A stretch of DNA of 64,000 nucleotides from Gnetum montanum (Eukaryota > Streptophyta > Gnetopsida > Gnetales > Gnetaceae): positions 252,725-316,724 of the forward strand of contig MNCI01033650.1 in the NCBI GenBank assembly GCA_015680685.1. The letters are read 5' to 3'. A program made the position numbers and the translations under genes. Positions within the stretch are counted from its first letter, which is position 1, and each line of letters begins with the position of its first letter. Below are positions 11,771-22,637 of this stretch, in pieces. The notes below the pieces were generated by a model. It did no database searches and was not told where the DNA came from. It saw nothing but the letters and a program-made list of their open reading frames with translations.

Positions 11771-14698
11771 GAAGCAAAGGCATACCTTTTGGTTCCATAT
11801 TATGATTCATATGAAAGTGAAGATTCCCTAACAAAAGGCAAATAGAGTCAACTCCACTATCGCCTAGCCTCCAACCTGGGTGTTTGAAACCCTAGGCGCT
11901 AGAGCAGATTCACTCCAATAATTAATCACCTTAAAAATACTAAATCTAGATATTATGAAAAGACAATCACTTTTGCTAGAAAACAAGAAAACTAGCCATA
12001 TCCAATTATTTAATTAGAAGATTACAACAGGGTTCCCAAAACCCACAAAAACATCAAAACCTCTCAAAACACTCAAACAATGTTGCATAGCATGAGGCTC
12101 TACAACCAAACAATGGATGTTCTAAATGCAAAATGATTACCATCGTTATATTGTTTTAATTCTTGCTTTACTAATCAAGAACGATATTGTCTCCTTAAGC
12201 CAAATAGTGCTATCTTAAAATAATTATTTATAAGGAATTCTGTTAGAGCTAATTACTCCACAATTGTTGGCAATGAATAAAATTCTTGATTTTTTGTTGT
12301 ATTGTGAATGAAGTTTAAGTGATTTTATTTGTTTATTAATTGCTTTCTTATAAGTCATGAAATGGTTTATTAGATGGTAACACATATTTGGATTTCAAAT
12401 GTTAAGCTTGACAAGTGGTGTTAAGGATGTGATACGTTGTGTCAAGCTCAACATTCAAAATAAGGTCTGCATTGAGTAACATCGTGAGTTTATGTTTACA
12501 CCTATTAGAGCAAGCACAACAAAAGGTGTGTTGCTACTGTTGGCGGAAGGTGGTGAGCAACCCCAAATCACAAAAATCAAGTCCAAACATATCACTAGAT
12601 ATCATTGGAGTGATGGTTGCAACAACTAAGAAATCCTTCTTTATCAATTGGCATCGCGATCATTGATAACCAGTGAGATGTTGTGAATCTAAATCAATAT
12701 CTCCTACCTTGCTAAACAAAAGAACATAACATGCTCTATTGATTTGGGCAATTGAAATCAATGAAACAAAAATAGGTTGTTGAAAGTCACTAGATCAATA
12801 GATCCAATGATGAGTCTTAGGCTGCTAACTGGTGGTCTTGACATCACTAAGAGCAATAAAAATCAATACACTGAATTTTTCATTGAGAACACCTACAAAT
12901 AAACACACTCCTTGACAAATTCAAATTGATTTAAGCCCAAACTAGGTGAGGATGACTTAGATCTATCATAGAGTCTCAGAAACAGTGCCAAGCAAGGCAA
13001 ATCTAAAGACTTCTTCAATGAAATTAACCAAACATGGCTTCATGAGAAAGGGCAGACAACATGACATTGTACTCTACATTGTTAGCACATCAAACCATGA
13101 ATAAAATTGGCCATATCTGCACCACTTATCTTTAAATGAACAGAGGTTCAAAGACTCTTCACATATGAGGCTTAATTAAACATCAGTTTCATCAATGATA
13201 AAGGGCTTTAACATTATCTAAATTGCCCTTGATTCTACAACATAAATTCTAAACATAGATTGCCTCAAATTTCTGCAAAAAACCTCCACAAATTCAGATC
13301 TTCTTTATGGAGGAAAAAGCATAAACAAACTCATAAATTAAAGGGCTTTGTAACCTTTACACATATCATCAAACCCTTGCATCAAAAACATTCATGATCT
13401 ATATTGAGGCAAGAACATAAAACATAAACATGCAATAAAACTAAAATTGAGCATCTCTTTGGATGCATGAGAGGGCCTCATTCTTCCTGAAACACTTTGT
13501 GATAATTGAAAGAAAGGGTTGTGAAAATAGTGAGAACTTGTAAGAAGTATTTATGAGAATGTAAGAAGGGTTTGTGAGAAACTTGTCAGAATTGGGGCTT
13601 GCAAAGTTCATGATGAAGAGCTCCATTATGAGATGGTTAGCTGCAAGAATGTGTGAAAGGGGAGCACCAAAACTATGAAATTGATAACCACCCAAATGGA
13701 TAAAAAATGAAGCAAAAGGGAATAAAGAAAAGCTTCACTTCATTCATCTTGAACAGCTCATAATTCCATTCATGTTAACAATGAGACTCATGTCCTTCTT
13801 TTATAGCTTGAGGAGTGGGAAAGATTTGAAACTCCTTTGCATGTGGGATAAACTTTTCTTCCTTTACTTCTTCTTCTATGCATAAACTAAGCTTTTCTAA
13901 GGTTTTTTTGCTACTTTTTTTTGGCTTTGTTCAGCCTTCTTTAAATACATGAAACTTCTAACATCTACTTGACTTTAAAAATGAAAGAAAAACAAAGACA
14001 AAGTCTGGGCATTTTCCAAAAGTCATGACAACACCATCATAGTGATGTCTATTGTTTACACTTAACAATTAATTTACAATTAATTACTTATTAAATAACC
14101 GTTAATTAATCATTGTGTCTTTTCTCAAACTTCATAGCAGATCATGTATAACTATATATGCTCTTGAACACTCGTATCTAATTATCATAAATACCATGCA
14201 AGATTGACTAGTCACACTTGAACTTATATCTCATACTATATTTTATATTATTTGGCGTACATATAATATGTCAAGATCAACAATGTGGTATTTATCTTAC
14301 TGCAGTGTGGTTAAATTTTAACATCCTCTTGTCAACTCATGCCAACATAAATTATTTCCTATTCCCTTGGACCATGTGGTCTTCTTGATCACAAAACTTA
14401 ACAATTAATACATAAGCCAAAAATGACGTGCTTTCAAAAGCATATTTGTAATTTGTAAACATGAAAATTCATATTAAATAGTTTCAATAACGGTAATATG
14501 AAGGACACTTATATTGCAGCAAGAATACACTAGATAAAATTGTTAAAGGAAATAAACAAAATCCTTTGCCAAGGTACTGGATATATATGTAGGTGGCTGT
14601 TCAAATCTTTACTATCGACCAAGACACAATCAAGAAGACGCTAAGAATCACATCAATAGTTATTTTCATTTCAAAAACTTTAAGTATCAAAAGGTATA
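11771..14698. other. Intronic AT-rich DNA, no supported gene; possible LTR remnants
   Basis: No coding domain recognised on either strand. The first 200-300 bases may be the 5' leader of LINE C. A minus-strand block starting TGTTGGCATGAGTTGAC at 14347 could be the start of a copia-type LTR, and a TATA-like CTATAAAAGAAG occurs on the minus strand near 13806. I found no partner copy or primer-binding site to prove it. An open frame at 13441-13695 (minus) has no recognisable motif and is not called. Confidence 0.4.
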
Positions 14699-14713
14699 TT
14701 TAAGCAAGCTATT
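14699..14713. repeat. Target-site duplication of LINE A, left copy
   Basis: The sequence tttaagcaagctatt is identical to 16361-16375 on the other side of LINE A. A 15-base perfect duplication is typical of target-primed reverse transcription and fixes both ends of the insertion. Confidence 0.92.
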
Positions 14714-16360
14714 TTTTTGAGAGAATATTCGGGAGTATATTATTGAGAAAGAAAGAAATATAGTATAGGAGATTACAAATCGTGGGTCATCAACAATGGC
14801 CCTCAATGGATGGGGGGAAAATCCCCTACGTCACAAAATAATCCAGCACCCCAACAGTCATGCTAAACCCAAAAAACAAAAACGAGGGGGGGCGGGGAGC
14901 AAAAGGACAAAGAAAGTGACGATGGCCTAGGGGGCGAGCATCGTCCATGGTCCGAGACAACCCCCCTAGGGGTTCGTCGGCAACCGACGGCAGGCACAGT
15001 GTAGGCGCTCTAGCTCATAGAGAAGGTCCAAAGTGTTTCAGTGGTCTTCCGTGTCCATGAAACTAGCAGCCTGCTGGATACCCTGCATGGCCGACTCCCA
15101 CCTGTTCCGGTCCACCGGTGAAGCTCCATCATCAAGATGAAACCACACCGAGGTTCGGCGAATATGGCGCCTAAGCTCACCCCAGGAGCTCTCGCAACTG
15201 ATGCCTAGGATGAGGTACGAGCACCGTCCCCCTCTAAGCCATTGTCGAGCACTGTCCTCGTGTGCCTAATCGAGCTGCCGTTGCCGTTGCTCCTCTTCCT
15301 CCTGTAAGCGTTCCTGCTCCGCCCACTCCGCCTCTTCATGTTCTCTTTGGGCAGCGTCCTCCTATAGCAGTTCTTCCCGCACTTGGGCCCGGATTTCATC
15401 CACTAACTGGCCCTGGGCAGCATTGGCCATGAGGTCCTACTGCCTCACCCGCTCCTACTCCCGCTCATAAAACTAGGCCTCCAAGTCGGCTCGGGCCTGT
15501 GTAAGGGCTTCATGCCATTTGGCCTCCCACTCCCGTCGTTCAGCCTCACGTGCTTCAGCTAGGGCCCTTTGTGTGGCCTACCACAGCTCTTCGTGCCAGT
15601 TCGTGCTATGGCTGGAGATTTCCAACAGGGGGGAACCTGGTCTACCGAGGCCAACGGGGGGGCGCCGTTCCCGTTGGGTACACCACCCCCGTGTGAAGGT
15701 TGTAGCCGGCAGGGTCCAATGGTTCCCCCGACTGGACAAGATCGTAGGGCCTCGAGGGTCAACAGGGGGGCTAGCAGGGGGGGCCCTTGCGGGGGGGCAG
15801 ATGACGACAAGTGTTGCCCCCCCCCCCCCTCCTGCCCCCCTCCACAAGGCTAAAATTAACCCTGAATGGCAGCCACATTGTTTAAGCAGGAGGGCCTCCA
15901 AGAAAAAGCGAGGGAGGTTAACCTGGCAGCCCAATTTCAAGCAACGCAGAAACGCAAAATGTAGGCCCTAGAGCTTGGATCCGTTGCCAGACTAGACAAC
16001 AAATTTGTCCACCAGATTTGCTGCCTGGGCCCAAAGACGGGGAAGAGAAGATCGGGGCACCTGTCGGCTCTATGTACGTGGCACGGGCCCTTCGAAAAAT
16101 AGTTTCACGTCCTGCAGACCGCGGGTGGACGGTAGGATGACCTCTCTGGCGGCTTGGACCCCCAGATAGCTGGCGATTGAGGGTTCTGTGATGAGAATCT
16201 CACACCCTCGGAAAAAGGTCCAATCGTTGCTCCAATTAATAAAGAAAGCGTCATCTACCAAATCTGGGTCCCCAACCAGCCGCTGTTGGGGGTCACACCA
16301 ACCGCACTGTGTCACCATCTGCCAGAGTTCCTCATCTTCCTGAAACGCGACGCAGTCCGG
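14714..16360 (-). mobile_element. LINE A: 5'-truncated L1-like insertion
   Basis: Bounded by a perfect 15-bp target duplication. The 3' end (14714) has only a short run of T, then the family's 3' terminus, then about 250 bases of 3' untranslated sequence. The whole remainder is one long frame (see the next entry). The 5' end is truncated inside the PMD-like module, so no reverse transcriptase is included; this is normal for LINE insertions. It is about collinear with LINE B at 20611-22181 and much richer in G and C than its surroundings. It lies in the sense direction of the HAK/KUP gene. Confidence 0.93.
14966..16360 (-). pseudogene. LINE A extension ORF: PMD-like, Pro-rich, coiled coil and J-like domain
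   Basis: From 16369 to the stop at 14968-14966 the frame is continuous over 468 codons with no frameshift; the only interruptions are nine TAG codons. Order of parts: PMD/Transposase_32-like region at about 16340-15830 (EDEELWQMVTQCGW, DDAFFINWS, RGCEILITEPSIASYLGV, EVILPSTRGLQD, GLILALWRG); Gly/Pro/Arg-rich linker at about 15830-15590; Glu/Gln/Ala-rich coiled coil at about 15570-15250; J-like domain at about 15235-15020 (CSYLILGIS, WGELRRHIRRTSVWFHLDDG, MQGIQQAASFM). The end is CACRRLPTNP. The H-x-D tripeptide at 15139-15131 is HLD instead of HPD. Three of the TAGs were checked against LINE B, which has CAG there. Confidence 0.85.
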
Positions 16361-16375
16361 TTTAAGCAAGCTATT
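16361..16375. repeat. Target-site duplication of LINE A, right copy
   Basis: Identical to 14699-14713 (tttaagcaagctatt). Confidence 0.92.
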
Positions 16376-17362
16376 GCAGCTATTAGAGGTTCTAAAATGT
16401 AACTAGAAAGAAATCTCTTTGTCACTGGCATCACACAGACTTAGAAAAGGCATGATGTGATTTTGGTAGCAGTCAGCTGCTACTGCAATTGTTAGGCTCC
16501 TCCCAACAAAACTGAAAGCAGCTAGCATAGAAATAACAAAGTTGTTTTCTAGAGAACATACTTTCTGCAACCATGGCCTTTCCATTAGGACTGTTTCAAA
16601 CAAGGATGCCACATTAACAATAATAGATGACAACCCTCGGTAGCTCGCCAAAATAAAAACCAAGTCAACAAACCCTTAAATGCTACATCAGCATGAAAAT
16701 TAGCACCTAAAATTTTCTTATGCCGATTCAAATTTGCCTATGATCACTATTGTCATAACTCCACTGAATAGTACTGTTAGACATTATGTATGAATACATA
16801 TGGCTAACTCTCCACTCTACATGTGTGGATGGATCCTCTGTGAAGAACATAATTAGATCCTTGCAAATGAAGCAAAACGTATGCAAGAAAACAACGAGAT
16901 CTACATGGACTGTATGAATTAGGCAAGGAAGAAAGCATCCTTGTAGCCCTGCAAGTGTTCCACAAGCCTAAATAGGCATAACAAACTAACACATCAGATA
17001 TAAATCCTTACAAAGTTCAGCATAATGAGAAGATAGGAATGTTGTTGAACTTGAATATTTCAATGATAAGCAAACAGAACAGACAAGGAAACCTCAAGAT
17101 GGTTTATATAGAGACTCTCCATTTGGATGGAATGAATTCAACACAAAACCTCGTTTCTAGCATTGGGTTGTAAATGATGTATTAGTAAATGTCCAAACTT
17201 GGGATAGCAATAACTAAACTTGAATTTCATTAGTAGATGGTTGTAAATTTTTTCTTGCTATATTTATTGGGTAGCAACTCACTTGTTAACATATATGTTT
17301 GGCAAAACTAACTTTTGCATAGTGAATGTGAAAAAATAATGCAAGAAAGGAAGCAAGTTTCG
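16376..17362. other. Intronic DNA, nothing recognised
   Basis: Ordinary AT-rich intron between LINEs A and D. The open minus-strand frame at 16403-16663 has no motif I recognise and no sign of selection that I can see, so it is not called as a gene. Confidence 0.5.
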
Positions 17363-17374
17363 AGCACTTATTTT

Positions 17375-18483
17375 TATTTATTATTTTTTTGGGAGAAAAG
17401 ATAGGGCAAATTATATTACAAAAGAAAGTTACAAAACAGAGGGAGGGAGGGACACCCCTGGCCACAGAGAGCTAGAACCAGAGGAGCAAGGGGCAGAATT
17501 CCAAAATGCCTGTTTGTACAATGATAAGAGGGGCCCACATTTCCATCAAAACCAGGACCACAAAACCCCAGATTCTGACAAGGGTACCTTTAGAAAAATG
17601 ACAAAAAGTACATCTCATACAAGAAAAGGCAGGGTTTCGCAACTGTCAGAGGGCAACTCTTGTATATGCACCTTGTCGAAAATTTTTTGTTCCTCATCAA
17701 AAGCTAGAACCTTGAAGCCTGCTGAAAAGTCTTATGCCTTTCCTCATTTTGATTTTGCATGTGCTTCAGCAGGTGTCGCATTTTGTCAAGGTGCAACATG
17801 TGTGTCATTTGCCTAATGTATTTTGTAAGGCTGTCCCATGGCATGTCCTAGTTAATTCCCATAATGGAATACAAGCAGTTGCCCTCTCTAAACTACAATC
17901 TAGTATTGGAGGTAAGAGTTTTATACTGGTACTCTTTCATGCTCTTCTCTTCAAGGAATTTCTTTGCACACCTAAAGGACTCCTCCTCCTTTTGTTCATG
18001 TTCCTCCTCCTTGCATAGCTACTTCTTAAGCTCATTGCAAACGCACTCCTCTAGGATGCACCGCTGGATAGCATCCTCCATATCTTTTCTTGGTTGTGCT
18101 TCAAGGTCCTTTGCTCATTGCTCCTCCTCATGCAATTTGCACACATTCTCTTCACACTCCCTACAAGACTACTCATTCTCCCTCACCTTCTGCTCCGCCT
18201 CCCAGAAAACCCTAGCCACATCACCTTCTACATAGTTGCCTCCTGCTCCTCCATTTCTTTTCTAAGGGACACCTATTTTTCTAAGAGTTGCTCCCACCAC
18301 CACCATTTGCGCTCCTCCCCCCAACCTCCTTGCTTGATGACCTTCATCCCCATATCACCCGTTGGGAAACCCATGGAGGCCATTCCAAGGGAACTAGTCC
18401 CCACAACAGAAGGCCCACACTCCCTACAACACCTAGCATAAACTTGATTGAAAAGGCCAATCCCCCATTTCAGAAGTTGCAAC
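17375..18483 (-). mobile_element. LINE D: 5'-truncated L1-like insertion
   Basis: The left end is an interrupted T-rich run followed by 'gggagaaaagatagggcaaa', which resembles the 3' terminus of LINE C. It is flanked by agcacttatttt (17363-17374) and agcacttacttt (18484-18495), a 12-base target duplication with one mismatch. The element is cut off at its 5' end just upstream of the coiled coil, near a block FNQVYARCCREC that resembles FERVYSRCQSF in LINE C. It is older than LINE A, judging by its stops and imperfect duplication. Sense orientation relative to the HAK/KUP gene. Confidence 0.82.
17480..18300 (-). pseudogene. LINE D extension: coiled coil and J-like domain
   Basis: Minus-strand translation shows a charged coiled coil (about 18260-17900; pieces include EECVCNELKK and LCKEEEHEQKEEES). 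Then comes a J-like domain at 17880-17690: GNCLYSIMGIN, a TAG, DMPWDSLTKYIRQMTHM, LHLDKMRHLL, NEERHKTFQQASRF. The H-x-D is HLD at 17793-17785. Helix II and helix III patterns of a J domain are visible in one frame with no frameshift through this part. Sequence after it diverges from A and B. It is inactive as read because of stop codons. Confidence 0.75.
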
Positions 18484-18499
18484 AGCACTTACTTTGATG

Positions 18500-20595
18500 A
18501 TTATTTACTGACCAATTTTGCATTCATCTAAAATATCCTTTTTGAAAAGGTAAAAGAACGAGTTCATCAATAATAATAATTTTTTTTGAAATACAACCAA
18601 TTATTAATTGGGACTTTAGAGATATCAACTAAGTACGATAATCAGGGGTCTACTCTTATGATCATGCCCTCTTTTGAAAAATCAATAAAAATTGAAATTA
18701 TCATTCTTCTAGCACCAACCTATTCCTAACCTAATTATATAATGATATATTCTCTTCCTAACCTTTTACTATCAATGACAATTGTATCTCTTAAGCTTTT
18801 TCAGTACCCTAAAAACACGTGGCATTTCTTTTATTCAAATTTGAAAGATCACATGTACTAATAAAATGCTATGAATTTTGTTATTGCAAGTTTCACCAAT
18901 CCATGTCCAAGCTTCTACCAAGTCTCGTAGAGATTTTGGCATAATAAAATGATCTATTGCTGGCAAACTATATTCAAATTTAAGCAATTACATGACAATG
19001 TACAAAGATATGACTTTAATAGAGAAATTCTTGCCAACTTTGTAATCTTTTAACTCTCTCTAAGTGTCCAAAAGCATGATATCAACCATATTGAAGTTGA
19101 AGAAAACTCTTAGTGATTGCAAGCTAATAGTCATAACAAGATGCTTAACATGCACAACCAGCCAATCTGAGTCACTCTCCCCCATAATCTTTTCATTTCT
19201 TCTAAGTAATAAAAGTATACCAAATATTTGCTTAGGAAGTCCATTGACATCTCAAATTATTAATTGTGTTTCTATCCTTGTAAGATTAAAATAAAAAAAG
19301 TTTTTAGGGAAGACAACTTGAGGCTGGTATTACCCATACAGTAGGGTGGATGTGACTCACTAACAAAAAGGATCCCACCACAGGGCTACTCCACTACTGC
19401 CATACTCAAGCGGAGGCAAGAATTGAGCCCAAAATCTCTCAACTAAGAGATAAGTGTCTTGACCACAAGCCCTACACCTTCTTAATATTTTGGATGCATT
19501 TTGGATAATTCTTAATATTTTGGATGTATCTTTCTTCAACTTTCAAGAGAATGAATGTATATTTTGGATGTATCATGAAAATTGGATCTCACCCTTAGCT
19601 TTCTTCTTAATGAAACATCTCAAACCTTCAACAAACATAACGAAAAGAATGAGTGAGATGGGATCTCATTATCTTAATTTATTCAATTGTTAACTCTGTT
19701 GGGCTTTGATGACTCATGAAAAAAAAAATTAGCAAGACTGATAAGCTTTGAAAAATACCCATTGGAGGAAATGCTGGAACCACTAAAGACAGCTCAACTT
19801 TTCATTATATACCATCAATATTTATATACAGACCATTTGTCATCATGTGTACAAATCATTTGTAATTATTGGCTGTACGATGAAACCAAAACTAAAATCT
19901 CTTTATTGTAATGGGATCATATCACAAGAAGTCCCCCTTAATGTTATAAGAAGTCCTAATGAAATGAACTTGGACATTACTTTTAAATTTACATCCCCTT
20001 AATACCTTTGCTTCTTGAGAGGCTTAACCAATGGCTCTAGCCTCTGTACCTTTAAGGCTTTTGCTTGAGACTCTCTTGTTGGCTTTGTTGTAGAAAGTTG
20101 AGAATAAGTTATTCATAGAAAGTTTAACCTTATGTTAATCCAAGTATTTCTTCCCTCATTACATGGAGTTGTTGCAAAATTGATGCCTACATGATTTATT
20201 GGCATACAAAAATAATAGAGCTAGATTGACCATAGTGTCCTAACTCATTATGTTAGCCCTATAGAAACCAATCATCTCAAGTAAGTTTTGCAATCTTTTT
20301 GATAATAAGCCATTGCAGTTTTTAGCTTCGAATAAAACCAAATGCATTTTCAACAATTTTACAAGAAAGTGGTTTCTATTTCTATCAAGCAATTACTCCT
20401 TTCATGGGTGTTTTTTGTATATAGTTTTCGTAGAAACATAAATATTATATTCTAATACCAAGTGTGGTGTTGAATAAGTAATTAAAATCAAATTTCAAAG
20501 GAAAAATTTGCTTAAATTTCAATGAAATTTGAGAATAATAGTTAGGTTGAAAAAAGATTTCACTTTGAAAGAGATTTGAGAATTTTACATAAAAA
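18500..20595. other. Intronic AT-rich DNA, no gene supported
   Basis: Low-complexity, AT-rich intron sequence. Short open frames (19064-19294 and 19490-19693, plus) carry no recognisable domain. Around 19320-19480 the sequence is less AT-rich than its surroundings and could be a remnant of a repeat, but I saw no partner copy in the window. Confidence 0.45.
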
Positions 20596-20610
20596 TTCAT
20601 TTAAATTTTT

Positions 20611-22520
20611 TTTTTTTTTGAGAGAGAATGTTCGGGATTGTATTACCGAGAAATATAGTACACAAGTATATAGTTTAAGGGTCATCAGGGATGGGCCACT
20701 GGCAGAAAGGGGAGGAGGGGGCGGGAGCCTCGGCACCCCTCCTAAACTCAAAACTCAAAAACCAACAACCGGGGGGGAGGGATGCACACCCCCAACGACC
20801 AACCGCAGCCCCCCACCACCAACCCACGAGGAGGGGGGGGCCTTAGGGGCGGGTCGGCAGACGGCGGCAGGCGCACTGTGGTCGTTCAAGCTCATGGAGC
20901 AAATCCAGGGTGTTGCGGTGCTCTTTAGTGTCCATGAAGTTCGCCGCTTGCTGGATGCTCTGCATGAAAGACTCTTGCCTACTCCGATCAGTCGGTGAGT
21001 CCCCAGCGTCCGGATGGAATCGCGCTAACGTGCGTCGAATATGTCGCCTGAGCTCCCCAAGAGCTCTCACAACTTATGCCCAAGATGTTGTATGGGCAGC
21101 GTCCCCCCCTAAGCCACTGACGGGCACTGTGCTCATGTGCCCGGTCGAGCTGTCTTTGTCGCTGGTCTTCCTCTTCCTGCAAGCGTTCCTGTTCTTCCCT
21201 TGCCGCCTGCTCTTGGGCTCAACGGGCCGCCTCCTCCTGGCGCAGCTCCTCCCTAACTTGGTCTCGGATCTCATCGATGAGCCAGGCCCGTGTAGCCTCC
21301 GCCATGAGCGCATGTTGTCGCGTCATCTCTTGTGCTTGTTCGTGGAACTAGGCCTCTTACTCGGCACGAGATTGGGCCAAGGCCTCGTTCCACTTTGCCT
21401 CCCACTCCCGCCGTTCTGCCTCCCGCGCAGCAATAGCTGCCCGTTGTTCGGCAAGGTGTAACTCCGCATCTCAGTTCGGGGGGGTGCTAGGGGGGTCTGG
21501 TAAGGAACGCAAGCTGCGTTGGGAGCAGCGTCCCCAAGTGAGACTCGTAACGTGAGTTTCCGGGCTGGGGGAGGTTGAAGTGGTGGGGGGTGGGGGAGTA
21601 GAGGACGGGCCTAGTGCCTCCCCAACCCCCCTCCACAGAGCCAAGATCAACCCCGAGTGACGACCGCATCGTTTAAGGCGAAGGGTCTCCAGGAAAAACT
21701 GCGGGATGTTAACCTGGATGCCGAACTTCAAGCACCGCAGAAAGACAAAATGCAAGCCCTGAAGCTTGGACGCATTGCCGGACTGGACGAAAAAATGGTC
21801 CACCAAGTTGGCGGCCCGGGCCCAGAGGCGTGGGAGAGAGAATCTAGGGACCTGGCGGCTCTGCGTTCTAGGTACAGGTCCCTCGAAAAAGGTCGCGGCG
21901 TCCTGTAGGCCACAGGTGATGGGCAGAACGATTTCTCCTGCAGCCGGGGCCCCCAAACAGCTGGCAATGGTAGATTCTGTAATGCGAATCTCGTGTCCTC
22001 GGAAGTGGGTTCTGTCAGCGTTCCAGTTTGCAAAGAACGCATCGTCAGCAAGGTCCGGGTCATCGACCAGCCGCTGCAACAGGCCGGACCAGCCGCACCT
22101 GGTGACCAACCGCCATAACTCCTCATCTTCCCAGAAAGCAGTGCAAGGCTCAAACGTCGACGTGGCACCCATTGCAGCCACGAGCTCACTCCACGCACGA
22201 TAGGACTGCGCAATTATCCGCTGAGGGGAAGGGGTCCGGTCCTACATGAAAACAGTGCGGTTGTGCGCCGTCCAAACAAACCATAAAAGCATGGATGTCC
22301 AGGAGTCGCCGGTGAACCGCCTCGGGGCTGGGGGGTGGGGGGCACCACCGTTCTTTGCCAGGTGGCTTGCATGCAGGGACACTCGTAAATGAAGTGAGTA
22401 ATTGTTTCTGGCGTAGCGTTACAGCGCGGACATGTGTCATCATGCAGGATGCCGCGCCGTTTCAGTACGGCGTGCACAGGGAGCGTCTCAGATTTGATTA
22501 GCAAGAGAAACATTTTGATT
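20611..22520 (-). mobile_element. LINE B: 5'-truncated L1-like insertion (best-preserved extension)
   Basis: The poly(T) run from about 20606 marks the poly(A) tail. The body is G+C-rich and ends abruptly at about 22520, inside the RVT zinc-binding domain. Flanks ttcatttaaa at 20596-20605 and 22521-22530 match perfectly over 10 bases, extending to about 15 with one indel. It has the same 3' terminus as LINE A and the tail at 1-158. It includes the end of the polymerase ORF and therefore shows the fusion between polymerase and extension that A is too short to show. Sense orientation in the HAK/KUP intron, about 1.7 kb downstream of exon 1. Confidence 0.92.
20843..22520 (-). pseudogene. LINE B ORF2 3' part: RVT zinc-binding, PMD-like, Pro-rich, coiled coil, J domain
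   Basis: About 22525-22360 encodes the RVT zinc-binding domain (KIKMFLLLIKSETLPVHA, CPRC, HFIYECPCM-x-W). After a frameshift in a C-run near 22340 comes the usual LINE ending SMLLWFVWTAHNRTVF (about 22300-22250), which reads in frame through one TAG into IIAQSYRAWSELVAAMG and then straight into the PMD/Transposase_32-like region (22181-21640: DDAFFANWN, RGHEIRITESTIASCLGA, NLVDHFF, GLILALWRG). Then follow a Pro/Ser/Thr linker (21640-21480), a Glu/Arg/Gln coiled coil (21440-21120) and a J domain (21105-20890: CPYNILGIS, GELRRHIRRTLARFHPDAGD, MQSIQQAANFM). HPD is at 21016-21008. A 1-base deletion near 21055 splits the J domain. The stop is TAA at 20845-20843, after CACRRLPTRP. Confidence 0.85.
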
Positions 22521-22637
22521 TTCATTTAAAATTTTTAATATATAAATTATATTATATTTAATAAATTTCATAAAATTAACATTTAAAGTAAATATTTACA
22601 AATAAATTTTTAGGTAAAATTTTTGTAACACGTCCAT

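Noticed and set aside
15519-15971. 150-codon plus-strand open frame
   Set aside because: Antisense shadow of the LINE A linker and coiled coil; low-complexity Arg/Pro content is a by-product of G+C-rich DNA.
20910-21461. 183-codon plus-strand open frame (and 20576-20998 plus)
   Set aside because: Antisense shadow of the G+C-rich LINE B extension; the minus-strand frame is the one conserved in LINEs A, C and D.
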